From Pseudomonas sp. FP2196 (GTDB taxonomy: Bacteria; Pseudomonadota; Gammaproteobacteria; Pseudomonadales; Pseudomonadaceae): a stretch of 64,000 nt of DNA. Of the stretch, positions 8,154-17,501 are shown one piece after another. Location of the stretch: contig NZ_CP117445.1 of assembly GCF_030687715.1 (NCBI RefSeq), positions 5,666,501 to 5,730,500 on the forward strand. Direction: 5' to 3'. Numbering within the stretch: position 1 is the first letter of the stretch; every line of letters begins with the position of its first letter. A model generated the notes under the pieces. It had not been told where the DNA came from. It worked only from the letters and a program-made list of their open reading frames with translations, and ran no database searches. The translations under genes and the position numbers were made by a program.

Positions 8154-10580
8154 ATGTCCCGTTCGCTAGACACCTTGTTGCGCCCCAGTCTGCTGGCTGT
8201 CGCCATCGCTCTGGGCGCCCCGCTGATCAGTAGCCCGCTGCTCGCCGCTGAACAAGCGTCCAGCGTGCGAGCCTACAACCTGCCGGCCGCGCCTCTGTCG
8301 ACCACGTTGAACCAGATCGCCAGCCAGGGAGGCCTCGCGCTGTCGCTGAATCCGTCGCTGGCGTCAGGCAAGACCTCGTCCCCGGTGAACGGCCAGTACG
8401 ACGCCACTGGCGCTTTGCGTGCAGCATTGCAAGGCACGGGTCTGCAACTGGAACAAAGCAGCACCGGCACTTACACCTTGGTCGCTGTGCCTGAGGGTGT
8501 GATGGCGCTGCCGGAGACATCGGTGATCGGTGTGGAAAATCTGGAAACGGCCTGGAGCCCTGTCGAAGGCTACACCGCCACCCGCACCGCGGCCGGCACC
8601 AAGACCGACACCGCGCTGGTCGAAGCACCGCGCTCAATCTCCGTCGCCACCCGCCAGCAAATGGAAGACCGCAGTGTGCACAGCCTCGATGACGCCGTGC
8701 GCTATATGCCAGGCATCACCGCCAGTAGCTACGGCAGCGACACCCGCGCCGACTGGCTGCGAGTGCGCGGCTTCGAACCGACCCAGTTCCTCGACGGCCT
8801 GCCGCTGCCCAAAGGCGTGTACGCCAACCCGAAACAGGAAACCTGGAACCTCGACCGCCTCGCCCTGCTCCGTGGCCCGGCCTCGTCGGTGTACGGCCAG
8901 ACTCCTCCGGGCGGCCTGCTCGACATGGTCAGCCGCCGTCCAAGTGACATCGCCAGCAGCGAAATCCAGCTGCAATACGGCAGCGACAATCACCGCCAGA
9001 TCAACTTCGCCAGCACTGGCAAAATCGACGAGGCCGGACAGTTTCTCTATGGCATCAGCGGCGTTGTGCGCGACAGCGGTACGCAGGTCGATCACGTCGA
9101 CAACAAGCGCTACAACATCGCGCCGAGCCTGACCTGGAACATCGACGAAGATACCAAGTTCACCCTGCTGAGCCAGTTCACCCGCGACGATACCGGCATC
9201 ACCAGCCAGTTTCTGCCGATTCAGGGCACCAAGATCAAATCGCCGCTGGGTGATATTTCCCATCACAAGAATCTCGGTGATCCGGACTGGGAATACTACG
9301 ACCGCACTTACTACGCGCTGGGCTACGCGTTCGAACATCGCTTGAACGACACTTGGCAGTTCAAGCAGAACCTGCGTTACACCAAGTCGGATCTGTCGTT
9401 CCAGAGCCTGACGCCCGGCTCGTATCCGTACACCGAAGTGGATGATCAGGGCAACGTCGGCCGCACCAGCACCAGCGTCGACGAAGACATCAGCCAGTTC
9501 GCCGTGGACAACAACTTCCAGGCCGACTTCGCCACTGGCGATATCCGCCACACGTTACTGCTGGGTCTGGATCACCAGCGCAGCAACACCAACTACACCT
9601 CGATTTTTGGTGATGGCCTGCAAACCAACGTGATCAACCCGATCTACGGTCAGCCGATCGTGCGTCCGGCGCGCTCCACTGCGTTTTACGACTACAACCA
9701 GAAGACCTACCAGACCGGCCTGTACGTGCAGGACCAAATGGCCCTCGACCAGTGGCGCCTGACCTTGGGCGGTCGTGAAGACTGGGTGCACACCAGCACC
9801 CGATTCATCAACAAGGCTGATGCCACCAACACCCAGCGCGACAAGAAATTCAGCGGCAACGCGGCACTCAGCTATGTGTTCGACTCGGGCTTCGTGCCGT
9901 ACCTGTCGTACGCCGAATCCTTCCAGCCGACCACCGGTGCCGACGCCACCTCCACCGGTTCGCTCAAGCCAACCGAAGGCAAGCAATGGGAGCTGGGCAT
10001 CAAGTACACGCCGCCGGGCAGCAAGACTTTGTTGAGCGCCGCCGTGTATGACCTCACCCAGAAAAACGTCTCGGTCAACACCTTCGTTGACGGCGTGTCG
10101 ATCACCAGCCAGACCGGCGAAGTGAAAGTCAAAGGCCTGGAGCTGGAAGCGGTTTCGGACGTTACCGACAACCTGAAAGTCATCGCCGCCTACACCCTGG
10201 CCAAATCCGAAGTGCAGAACGGCACCGACAAGGGCAATCGCCTGCAACTGATGCCCAACCAGCAAGCGTCGTTGTGGACCGATTACACCTGGCACACCGG
10301 CGTACTCGACGGCTTCGGCATCGGTGCCGGCGTGCGTTACACCGGCAACACTTACGGCGACAAGGCCAACACCTGGCTGGGCAAGGCGGACGCCTACACC
10401 GTGTTCGACGCGAGCGTGCATTACGACCTCGGCCGTCTGGACAACAGCCTCAAGGGCGCGTCGCTGGCACTCAATGCGACCAACCTGTTCGACAAGGAAT
10501 ACATTTCCACTTGTGACAGCTTCTACTGCTACTACGGCGACACGCGCAGTGTCGTCGCCAGTGCCACTTACAAGTGGTAA
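8154..10580 (+). CDS. fiuA: TonB-dependent siderophore receptor with signalling domain (FiuA-like)
   Basis: Outer-membrane transporter for a ferric siderophore, probably of hydroxamate/ferrichrome type. Layout of the 808-aa protein: signal peptide (cleavage near A32), secretin/TonB short N-terminal signalling domain (about 33-110), plug (about 150-260, with SVYGQTPPGGLLDMVSRRPS), then a beta-barrel ending in aromatic YKW. A late CDSFYCYYGD loop may hold a disulphide. The ATG at 8154 is chosen for its AGGAG eight bases upstream; an upstream ATG at 8130 has no such site. The signalling domain fits the adjacent sigma/anti-sigma pair. FiuA is preferred over FoxA on synteny and length; the substrate is not proven. 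Confidence 0.8.
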   Translation: MSRSLDTLLRPSLLAVAIALGAPLISSPLLAAEQASSVRAYNLPAAPLSTTLNQIASQGGLALSLNPSLASGKTSSPVNGQYDATGALRAALQGTGLQLEQSSTGTYTLVAVPEGVMALPETSVIGVENLETAWSPVEGYTATRTAAGTKTDTALVEAPRSISVATRQQMEDRSVHSLDDAVRYMPGITASSYGSDTRADWLRVRGFEPTQFLDGLPLPKGVYANPKQETWNLDRLALLRGPASSVYGQTPPGGLLDMVSRRPSDIASSEIQLQYGSDNHRQINFASTGKIDEAGQFLYGISGVVRDSGTQVDHVDNKRYNIAPSLTWNIDEDTKFTLLSQFTRDDTGITSQFLPIQGTKIKSPLGDISHHKNLGDPDWEYYDRTYYALGYAFEHRLNDTWQFKQNLRYTKSDLSFQSLTPGSYPYTEVDDQGNVGRTSTSVDEDISQFAVDNNFQADFATGDIRHTLLLGLDHQRSNTNYTSIFGDGLQTNVINPIYGQPIVRPARSTAFYDYNQKTYQTGLYVQDQMALDQWRLTLGGREDWVHTSTRFINKADATNTQRDKKFSGNAALSYVFDSGFVPYLSYAESFQPTTGADATSTGSLKPTEGKQWELGIKYTPPGSKTLLSAAVYDLTQKNVSVNTFVDGVSITSQTGEVKVKGLELEAVSDVTDNLKVIAAYTLAKSEVQNGTDKGNRLQLMPNQQASLWTDYTWHTGVLDGFGIGAGVRYTGNTYGDKANTWLGKADAYTVFDASVHYDLGRLDNSLKGASLALNATNLFDKEYISTCDSFYCYYGDTRSVVASATYKW

Positions 10581-10654
10581 GCGATTGAGCTGAAACAGGT
10601 CATGTCAGCCGGCCGTCCCTCGTGGACGGCTTTGGTGTTTTTGAAGGTCATGAA

Positions 10655-11785
10655 ATGAAAAGTAAAACAATCCGCCGCTGGTCGTTCATCCACACCTGGA
10701 CCAGCCTGATCTGCACCGTGTTTTTGCTGATGCTGGCCTTGACCGGCCTGCCGTTGATCTTCAGCCATGAAATCGACCACCTGCTCGGCGATGCGCCCGA
10801 AGTTCGCGAGATGCCGGCCGACACGCCGCGCCTGAATCTGGCGCAACTGGTCGAGGCAGCGGAAAAACATCGCCCGGATGACGTCGTGCAGTACTTCGGC
10901 TTCGACGACGATGAGCCGAACGCCGTGCTGACGATCATGGCGAAAACCGCCGGCACCGAGCCCAACTCTTCGCACACGTTCATGCTCGATGCGCGCACCG
11001 GCGAAGCGCTGGAAACCCCCTCGGCGAACGGCGGTTTGATGCTGTTCATCCTGCGCCTGCACGTCGACATGTTCGCCGGGCTGCCGGGCAAATTGCTGCT
11101 GGCGTTCATGGGCCTGCTGTTTGTCGTGGCGATTGTTTCCGGGACGGTGCTGTACCTGCCGTTCATGCGCCGTTTGAAGTTCGGCACCGTGCGCCAGGAC
11201 AAATCCACCCGCCTGCGCTGGCTTGACCTGCATAACCTGATCGGCGTCGTCACGCTGACCTGGGCGTTGGTGGTCGGCGTAACCGGTGTGATCAGCGCCT
11301 GCGCCGACTTGCTGATCGCTGCATGGCGCAACGACTCGCTCAATACCTTGATCGCGCCCTATCGCGATGCGCCACCGCTGACTCATCTGGCGCCAGCCAC
11401 CCGCTTGCTCGACATTGCCGGCGAAGTCGCGCCGGGCATGAAACCGGACTTCATCGCCTTCCCCAGCACGCGGTTTTCCAGCGAACACCATTACTCGGTG
11501 TTCATGAAGGGCGGCACGCATTTGACCTCTCACCTGCTGACGCCGGTGCTGATCGACGCCACGACCCTGCAAGTCACGGCGGTGGCCGAGCGGCCGTGGT
11601 ACATGGACGCCATGGGCATGTCGCAGCCGCTGCACTTCGGTGACTACGGCGGCATGCCAATGAAGATCCTCTGGGCCACCCTCGATGTGCTGACGATCAT
11701 CGTGCTCGGCAGCGGCGTGTATTTGTGGGTGGTGCGGCGCAAGGCTGCCAAGCCAGTGCTGGAAACGACGGAGGCCTCGGCATGA
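10655..11785 (+). CDS. PepSY-associated inner-membrane protein
   Basis: A 376-aa membrane protein with an N-terminal helix (FIHTWTSLICTVFLLMLALTGL), a periplasmic PepSY-like region, then further helices (AFMGLLFVVAIVSGTVLYLP; VVTLTWALVVGVTGVIS) and a last helix before the C-terminus (LDVLTIIVLGSGVYLWVVRR). PepSY-TM proteins beside siderophore receptors are proposed to act in periplasmic iron release or ferric reduction. The ATG at 10655 follows a GAAGG site; a longer GTG frame from 10622 lacks one. It follows the receptor by 74 bases and is probably in its operon. Confidence 0.85.
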   Translation: MKSKTIRRWSFIHTWTSLICTVFLLMLALTGLPLIFSHEIDHLLGDAPEVREMPADTPRLNLAQLVEAAEKHRPDDVVQYFGFDDDEPNAVLTIMAKTAGTEPNSSHTFMLDARTGEALETPSANGGLMLFILRLHVDMFAGLPGKLLLAFMGLLFVVAIVSGTVLYLPFMRRLKFGTVRQDKSTRLRWLDLHNLIGVVTLTWALVVGVTGVISACADLLIAAWRNDSLNTLIAPYRDAPPLTHLAPATRLLDIAGEVAPGMKPDFIAFPSTRFSSEHHYSVFMKGGTHLTSHLLTPVLIDATTLQVTAVAERPWYMDAMGMSQPLHFGDYGGMPMKILWATLDVLTIIVLGSGVYLWVVRRKAAKPVLETTEASA

Positions 11786-11961
11786 AGCCGCGTCAGTCGA
11801 GTTTCTGGAAGGTGTTCAGCACGCCGCTAGTGATTGCGCTGCTCAGTGCCGCAGGGCTGTTTGCGGCGTTGTTGGGGGATGGCATCTGGGATGCATTGAG
11901 CTGGGTTGGGCTGGGTGTTCCGGCATTTTTGGCGATCAGGGGATTGCTGCTGCGCGGGTAG
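11782..11961 (+). CDS. 59-aa membrane peptide linked to the PepSY protein
   Basis: Starts at an ATGA overlap with the stop of the PepSY gene, so the two are translationally coupled. The product MKPRQSSFWKVFSTPLVIAL... has two hydrophobic stretches (about 13-31 and 37-56) with a short acidic turn between, and a basic C-terminus: a small two-helix membrane protein. No named family is recognised. The context suggests an accessory to the PepSY protein in iron uptake, which is inference. Confidence 0.7.
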   Translation: MKPRQSSFWKVFSTPLVIALLSAAGLFAALLGDGIWDALSWVGLGVPAFLAIRGLLLRG

Positions 11962-11985
11962 TTTTTGTGTTGTCGGTGATGGCCT

Positions 11986-12078
11986 CATCGCTGGCAAGCC
12001 AGCTCCCACAGGGACTTCTGGTGAACCCGAAATGTGTGTTCACTGCAAAAACCTGTGGGAGCTGGCTTGCCAGCGATG
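11986..12078. repeat. REP element pair, family C
   Basis: Inverted pair of CATCGCTGGCAAGCCAGCTC elements about 50 bases apart, downstream of the iron-uptake operon. Confidence 0.88.
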
Positions 12079-12169
12079 GCGACCTTCAAGGCACCATAAA
12101 TTCCCTCGCCAGCCTCGCGGCTTGTGGCTAGGCTAACCTCCTGCTCTTCGATGCCCACGAGGTTTGCCA

Positions 12170-12799
12170 ATGTCCGCCCCCAGCATGACCCTGTACCACA
12201 ACACGCTCTCCCCGTTCGTACGCAAAGTCATGGTATTTCTGCACGAGACCGGCCAGCAGGATCGCGTCGCGTTGCAAGACTGCGTGCTCAGCCCGGTCAG
12301 CCCGAGTGCCGAGCTCAACGCCGACAACCCGCTGGGCAAAATCCCCGCCCTGCGCCTGGCTGATGGCAATGTCATACATGACAGCCGCGTGATCCTCGAC
12401 TACCTCGACCACCAACACGTCGGCAACCCGCTGATCCCCCGCGATGGTTCGGCCCGCTGGCGGCGCCTGACCCTGGCCTCGATGGCCGACGGAATCATGG
12501 ATGCCTCGGTGATGGTGCGTTACGAGCAGGTGCTGCGTGCGCCGGAAAAACACTGGGACGAATGGCTCGACGCCCAGCGTGACAAGATCCGTCGCGCGCT
12601 GGCGCTGCTGGAAAAAGACGCGATTGCCGAGCTGACCAGCCACTTCGATGTGGCGGCGATCAGCGTCGCCTGTGCGCTGGGTTACCTCGACCTGCGCTTC
12701 CCGGACCTGGGCTGGCGCGAGGCCAATCCGCAACTGGCCAACTGGTTCTTCGAAATCAGTCAGCGACCGTCCATGATCGCGACCATGCCCAAGCCCTAG
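12170..12799 (+). CDS. Glutathione S-transferase family protein
   Basis: A 209-aa cytosolic protein with an N-terminal thioredoxin-like domain (YHNTLSPFVRKVMVFLHETG; Ser at the usual catalytic position) containing the cis-Pro and glutathione-binding stretches (NPLGKIPALRLADG, DSRVILDYLD), followed by the helical C-terminal domain (about 85-205). The start at 12170 follows a CGAGG site; an in-frame TTG at 12164 is less likely. It stands alone between REP elements. A GST gene is also beside fiuI in P. aeruginosa. The substrate is unknown. Confidence 0.92.
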   Translation: MSAPSMTLYHNTLSPFVRKVMVFLHETGQQDRVALQDCVLSPVSPSAELNADNPLGKIPALRLADGNVIHDSRVILDYLDHQHVGNPLIPRDGSARWRRLTLASMADGIMDASVMVRYEQVLRAPEKHWDEWLDAQRDKIRRALALLEKDAIAELTSHFDVAAISVACALGYLDLRFPDLGWREANPQLANWFFEISQRPSMIATMPKP

Positions 12800-12821
12800 A
12801 TCTGCGACGTCTGTTCCGGCC

Positions 12822-12963
12822 TCATCGCTGGCAAGCCAGCTCCCACATTGGATTTGGGTGTGGCAGAGAAATCTGTATCAGCACAGAACCTATGGGAGCT
12901 GGATGTAGCGGAGAAAACTGATCCACCACAAATCCTGTGGGAGCTGGCTTGCCAGCGATGAGG
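12822..12963. repeat. REP elements, family C (two intact, one decayed)
   Basis: An outer inverted pair of the GCTGGCAAGCCAGCTCCCA element encloses a third, damaged copy (TATGGGAGCTGGATGTAGCG), the only such three-copy cluster in the window. Confidence 0.82.
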
Positions 12964-13052
12964 CCACCTCGGTTCCACAGGCAGAAACCCGATAATCCGC
13001 GTCACCAACTCATCCTTCCACTGCTGATCCTCACGCAACCCCAGCGACCGGC

Positions 13053-14423
13053 TCATTGCATCGCCTCCACATCAAACTCCAGCGGTTTACCCTGCTTCTG
13101 CCCGATCCCGTACCAATCCAGTTTGCGCGTCAGCACCATGAACACACCGAGCAAGCCGAACAACAACAGCGAGCCCATCAGCAGCGCGTAATCCTCGGCG
13201 CTCAACAAGCCATACAGCAAGCCATACAACGCCGCCAACCCCGCCGAAAAACTCAAACCGTGACGCACGCTGTGCAACACGTGGCAGACATAGAACCCGA
13301 TCAACACCACACAACCACTGGCCGACAACAGATACGCCAGAGCAAACCCGATGTGTTCCGACAGCGACAGCAGCAACAGGTAAAAGAACGCCAGCGCCAC
13401 ACCCACCAACGCATATTGCACCGGGTGCACCGCCAGGCTCTTGAGCACTTCGAACAGGAAGAAACCGGCGAACGTCAGGACGATGAACAGCAAGGCATAT
13501 TTGATCGCCCGGTCGCTCTTAAGATACTGATCCACCGGATCGATGAAGTTCACGCCAAAACTGCGGGCGTTGAAGCCATCGCAATCACTGCTGCTGACGC
13601 ATCGGCTCATGGCGTCTTGCAGATTGGTGGAGAAGAACGTTGTCTGCCAGTCGGCGCTGAAACCGGTGTCGTTGATTTCACGCTTGGCCGGCAGGAAGTT
13701 GCCGATGAAGCTTGGGTGCGGCCAGTTGGCAGTGAGGCTCACGCTGCTGCTCTTGCCCACCGGCAGCACCTGCAACGAACCGGTGCCCTGCAAACGCAGG
13801 TCGAAGCCGAACGCCAGTTCCGTGGTTTTGCTGGTGTCGAGCAGCGGCAGCGTTACCCGCACGCCCTCGCCGAGCCAACCGACTTGAGTACCAGGCACGA
13901 AGTCCAGGCGCTGACCGTCAAGTTCCAGTTTCAAGGCGTTCTCGATGCCGCGAATGTCGCTGATGCCGACCGCGAGAAACGGTGCATCGAACTGGTAATC
14001 GACGAAGTCTTCCTTGATGCCCAATTGCGCCGGCAGCGAAAAGTGACCGTTGATGCGATTATCGGCGTGGAACAGCCGCGCTTCGTAAATGCCCCGGGCG
14101 CGCAGTTCGGTCTGTACCTGGCCATCGAGCTCAAAACGTTCTGGCAGGAAGTACAAACGCCCGCGCTCTTCGCTCGGCTCGTCATAGCGCTTGTTGGTTT
14201 TGTCGTTGATCTTCCAGTTGTGAATCACCTTGCGATATGGCACCACCATCACCGGGCCGCTCAATTGCTGGCTGTAACTGGAACTGCGGGCAATGTCTTC
14301 AAGCACGCCGTCGCGCAGTTGCTGGCGCTCGTCGATGACTCCGTCGATCATCAGCAGCGGTATCAGCAACAGCAGGATCAACAGGGCAATGGCCCCGAGC
14401 TTTATGGTCAGATTCTTGTTCAT
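13053..14423 (-). CDS. creD: Cell envelope integrity inner-membrane protein CreD
   Basis: A 456-aa protein of the CreD/Inner-membrane-CreD family. One N-terminal helix (LGAIALLILLLLIPLLMI, about 10-27) is followed by a large periplasmic domain to about residue 300, and then a C-terminal bundle of about six helices. The family is the best-known output of the CreBC two-component system, linked to envelope stress and beta-lactam response. It is third in a creB-creC-creD order, but is separated from creC by 162 bases that hold a REP pair and a Cre-tag-like direct repeat, so it probably has its own CreB-driven promoter. Confidence 0.95.
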   Translation of the reverse strand: MNKNLTIKLGAIALLILLLLIPLLMIDGVIDERQQLRDGVLEDIARSSSYSQQLSGPVMVVPYRKVIHNWKINDKTNKRYDEPSEERGRLYFLPERFELDGQVQTELRARGIYEARLFHADNRINGHFSLPAQLGIKEDFVDYQFDAPFLAVGISDIRGIENALKLELDGQRLDFVPGTQVGWLGEGVRVTLPLLDTSKTTELAFGFDLRLQGTGSLQVLPVGKSSSVSLTANWPHPSFIGNFLPAKREINDTGFSADWQTTFFSTNLQDAMSRCVSSSDCDGFNARSFGVNFIDPVDQYLKSDRAIKYALLFIVLTFAGFFLFEVLKSLAVHPVQYALVGVALAFFYLLLLSLSEHIGFALAYLLSASGCVVLIGFYVCHVLHSVRHGLSFSAGLAALYGLLYGLLSAEDYALLMGSLLLFGLLGVFMVLTRKLDWYGIGQKQGKPLEFDVEAMQ

Positions 14424-14487
14424 GGGACTCTCCCTGTTTTGATGGGCAGAGTCTGGTCGGGGTATATGGGGGTTTTGTGGGGGGAAT

Positions 14488-14503
14488 GTGGAGATTGTGT
14501 GGA
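14488..14503 (-). promoter_or_regulatory. Cre-tag-like direct repeat before creD
   Basis: On the coding strand of creD the sequence reads TCCAC-ACAATC-TCCAC, two identical 5-mers with exactly six bases between them, 65 bases before the creD ATG. The enterobacterial CreB box is TTCAC-N6-TTCAC. Each half differs at one position and the geometry is identical. CreB binding is inference. Confidence 0.6.
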
Positions 14504-14510
14504 GACATAA

Positions 14511-14579
14511 AAAAGATCGCAGCCTTCGGCAGCTCCTACACCGACCTCTGTAGGAGCTGCCGAAGGCTGCGATCTTTTA
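14511..14579. repeat. REP-like inverted repeat, family A
   Basis: A near-perfect inverted pair (AGATCGCAGCCTTCGGCAGC and its complement) between creC and creD. It could lower read-through from creBC into creD. Confidence 0.85.
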
Positions 14580-14585
14580 ACACTC

Positions 14586-16004
14586 TCAAGGCAGGCGCAA
14601 AGTCACCTCAACGCCATTTTCAACATTACGAATGCACATCGACCCACCATGCAACTTGACCACTTCCTCGACAAAGTTAAGCCCAAGCCCGGTGCTCTTG
14701 CGCCCACTGTCCGGGCGCGGCAATGAGTAAAAGCGCTCGGTCAGACGCGGCAAGGCGTAATCGGGAATCGGCGCGGTTTCATTGAACAGACGCAGTTCAA
14801 TCTGCTCATCCCGGCGTTCGGCACTGAACAGCAACAGCCCCTCAACCGGGGTGAAATCCAGCGCATTCTCCAGCAGGTTACCCAGCGCCTGACGCAGCAA
14901 AAATGGTTCGCCGATCAGCAGCAGATTCGCCGAGATTGCCTGTTCAATGCGCAGCTTCTTGCCTTCGATTCGCGCGGTCTGAGCCTGCAACAACTCATCG
15001 ACCAACACCGCCAGCGGCACCGCGACCCGTTCCTCCAGCCCTTGGCGCTGCTCAACCTGCGCCAGATTCAGCAAGCGCTCGATCAACTGCTGCATCCGCG
15101 CACTTTCGCTGTCGATGTTGCCGACGAAACGCAGGCGCTGAACCGGCAGCATTTCACCTTGCAACAACTCCGCAGCACCACGAATGGCCGCCAGCGGACT
15201 TTTCAGTTCATGGGTCAGCGTGTGTACGTAGCGCTCGACATAAGCCTTGCCCTCCAGTTGCGTGCGCATCTGTTCCACCGCCGTGGCCAGTTGTTCCAGT
15301 TCGCCGCCGCGATAGTGCGGCACTTCCACCCGCCGGCCCTCGCTCACTGCCTGGGCATAACCGGTCAACCGGTGCAGCGCGCGGCTCAGCCACCACGACA
15401 GCAACGCACCGAACAACAGACCAAGGCCGATCAAACCGGCGCCGTAATACAGCAGGCGCCGTTCGGTGCGATCAACATAAGGCTGTAAAGAGCTGTTGGG
15501 TTTGGCCACGGTGACCACGCCAATGATCTGCCCGTGGTCGCGGATCGGCGCGCCGACGTGCATCACCGACGAGCTCGGGTCATCCGGATCGCTGCGGCTG
15601 GAACGCGCACCGTACTCGCCACGCAAGGTCAGGTAGACGTCGTTCCAGCGCGAATAGTCCTGGCCCACCGCCACACCGCTGGAGTCCAGCACCACCCGGC
15701 CCTTGGCGTCGGTGACATAGATGCGATGGTTGACCTGATTCTTCGGCAGCCCCCAGATCGTTGCTTGCGGCTGGCGTTCGCCGTAGGCGCGCAGTAACTG
15801 CGGCCAGCGATTCTCGCTGAGGGTGCCGGCCTTGAAATCGTCACGCAGGATCTCCGCCATCAGGTTGGCGGTGTCGACCAGGGTTTCTTCGGTGGACTGA
15901 CGCACACCAGGACGGATTTCCTCCATCACCGTGTTGAGCACGAAATAACCGGTCAGGCCGACAAACAGCACATACACCAGGAAAATCCGCAGCCCCAGCG
16001 ACAT
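14586..16004 (-). CDS. creC: Sensor histidine kinase CreC
   Basis: A 472-aa inner-membrane kinase that phosphorylates CreB. N-terminal helix (IFLVYVLFVGLTGYFVL, about 5-22), periplasmic sensor domain to about 185, second helix (LIGLGLLFGALLSWWL), HAMP linker, dimerisation/phosphoacceptor helix with H265 in HTLTHELKSPLAAIRG, and a HATPase domain with the N box (LGNLLENALDF) and GRKSTGLGLNFV. The frame is open far upstream, but MSLGLRIFLVY at 16004 is the start: it overlaps the creB stop by one base and gives the usual family length. Confidence 0.96.
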   Translation of the reverse strand: MSLGLRIFLVYVLFVGLTGYFVLNTVMEEIRPGVRQSTEETLVDTANLMAEILRDDFKAGTLSENRWPQLLRAYGERQPQATIWGLPKNQVNHRIYVTDAKGRVVLDSSGVAVGQDYSRWNDVYLTLRGEYGARSSRSDPDDPSSSVMHVGAPIRDHGQIIGVVTVAKPNSSLQPYVDRTERRLLYYGAGLIGLGLLFGALLSWWLSRALHRLTGYAQAVSEGRRVEVPHYRGGELEQLATAVEQMRTQLEGKAYVERYVHTLTHELKSPLAAIRGAAELLQGEMLPVQRLRFVGNIDSESARMQQLIERLLNLAQVEQRQGLEERVAVPLAVLVDELLQAQTARIEGKKLRIEQAISANLLLIGEPFLLRQALGNLLENALDFTPVEGLLLFSAERRDEQIELRLFNETAPIPDYALPRLTERFYSLPRPDSGRKSTGLGLNFVEEVVKLHGGSMCIRNVENGVEVTLRLP

Positions 16005-16684
16005 CAGCTGTGCCCCGGGCTGTAGCTGTAACCGAGGCCGCGATGGGTCTGGATCGGCTCGGCTTCGGCGCGCACCAGACGCAGCTTGGCGCGCACGCTT
16101 TTGATGTGGCTGTCGATGCTGCGCTCGTAACCGGCATCCGCCGCCACCCCCAATGCATCGAGCAATTGTTCGCGGCTGAAGACCCGCTCCGGTTGCTCGA
16201 GCAGGCATTGCAGCAGGCGGAATTCGTGGCGGGTCAGGCTCAGAGGCTGACCGCGATAGGCAATCTGCACCCGCTCGGGATCAATTCGAAACAGCGCAGA
16301 AGAGTCTTCAACTACGAGGCGTGGCGCCATGCGCTTGAGAATCGCGCGAACCCGCGCCGTGACTTCCCGTGGACTGAACGGCTTGACCACATAGTCGTCG
16401 GCACCGATTTCCAGCCCCACGACACGGTCGATCTCGGCGTCCCGCGCACTGAGAAACAACACCGGCACTTCACTGAAGCGGCGCAGCTGTTTGCAGGTTT
16501 CGAAACCGCTGATGTCCGGCAGACCGATGTCGAGAATGATCAGATCCGCCGGGGTCTGGCGCTGATGCTCCAGCGCCGCCGCGCCGAGGCTCACCCAGGT
16601 GGTGGTGAACCCCTCGCCCTGCAAGGCAAAAATCAGCGTGTCGGCAATCGCCGCTTCGTCTTCGACAATCAGGATATGAGGCAT
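16004..16684 (-). CDS. creB: Response regulator CreB
   Basis: A 226-aa OmpR/PhoB-type regulator. Receiver domain (1-120) with acidic pocket E8-D9, phospho-acceptor D52 (LIILDIGLPD) and K101 (YVVKPF). Winged-helix DNA-binding domain from about 130, with SLTRHEFRLLQCLLEQPERV and the recognition region DSHIKSVRAKLR. First gene of creBC(D), running leftward. The likely target is the direct repeat before creD. Confidence 0.96.
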   Translation of the reverse strand: MPHILIVEDEAAIADTLIFALQGEGFTTTWVSLGAAALEHQRQTPADLIILDIGLPDISGFETCKQLRRFSEVPVLFLSARDAEIDRVVGLEIGADDYVVKPFSPREVTARVRAILKRMAPRLVVEDSSALFRIDPERVQIAYRGQPLSLTRHEFRLLQCLLEQPERVFSREQLLDALGVAADAGYERSIDSHIKSVRAKLRLVRAEAEPIQTHRGLGYSYSPGHS

Positions 16685-16752
16685 GGCGTCCGAGCCCTTG
16701 GGTTAGGTGCGCGAACGGTGCCCCAAGCCTGACGTTACGTCAATGAGACCAC

Positions 16753-17256
16753 TTAGCAGTCGGGCTTGTCGGCGGTGAAGCGACGGGCCGGGTTTACGGC
16801 CGCGCCGAACTCGCGCAAGGCCTTGGCACCGATCAGCAGCGGGTAGTTGAAGTTGCTGCGGTCGGTCAGGTTGACCTCCACGGTACGCTTGACGTTGCCC
16901 AGGCACAGCTCCAGATCGACCACCGGGCGCTTGGCGACTTCGGTGCTTTCGCCCTCGTCTTCCTCATCGGAGCGGCTCTTGATCTTGCTGATGCGCGCCA
17001 CCTTGTGTTCGTAGACCTTGTTACTGGCGTCCTTGGTGCCGAGACGGAAGCGCACCCATTCGTCGCCGTCGCGGGTGAACGTCTCGATGTCCTTGGCCGA
17101 CAACGAGGCGGTCAGCGCGCCAGTGTCCATCTTGGCCTTGAGCACTTCACCGCCGATTTCCGGCAGCGCAATGTATTCGTAACGCCCGTAAAGGGTCGGC
17201 TCGGCGGCCATGACCGGCAAGGCGACGAGGGCAAACAGTGCAAGGAGGGATTTCAC
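16753..17256 (-). CDS. Exported retropepsin-like aspartic protease (RimB/DUF785 family)
   Basis: A 167-aa protein with a signal peptide (cleavage after about residue 18, VMAA) and one retropepsin-like fold. The catalytic motif is MDTGALTASLSA with D44, and a conserved LIGAKAL segment lies near the end. These were once annotated as ATP-dependent zinc proteases. RimB-type relatives pair with RimK glutamate ligases in Pseudomonas, but this copy is predicted to be periplasmic and has no rimK beside it. In P. aeruginosa a similar gene adjoins creB (PA0462, from memory). The substrate is unknown. Confidence 0.88.
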   Translation of the reverse strand: MKSLLALFALVALPVMAAEPTLYGRYEYIALPEIGGEVLKAKMDTGALTASLSAKDIETFTRDGDEWVRFRLGTKDASNKVYEHKVARISKIKSRSDEEDEGESTEVAKRPVVDLELCLGNVKRTVEVNLTDRSNFNYPLLIGAKALREFGAAVNPARRFTADKPDC

Positions 17257-17329
17257 GTAAAGGGCTTCCTTGAGGAGTTAGGCAACGGGATTTTAGACCG
17301 TTGGCTTTGAATTCGTTCGGCAAACGACA

Positions 17330-17404
17330 GATCAAAAGATCGCAGCCTTCGGCAGCTCCTACAGGGATCGGGTAGGAACTGCCGAAGGCTGCGATCTTTT
17401 GATC
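17330..17404. repeat. REP-like inverted repeat, family A
   Basis: A near-perfect inverted pair, GATCAAAAGATCGCAGCCTT on the left and its complement on the right, in the divergent gap before the acyltransferase gene. Confidence 0.87.
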
Positions 17405-17501
17405 TTAGAGGTGCGAAGGTGAAACATTCGTCAGTGCAAATTTGGCCTGTCGCCCGAAGCCACTTATCATGGCGCGCCTATCCGCTTTCATAGAGTTGCC
17501 T

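Noticed and set aside
13056..14510. 484-codon open frame antisense to creD
   Set aside because: Gln/His/Arg-rich translation typical of an antisense shadow. creD is clear by family and synteny.
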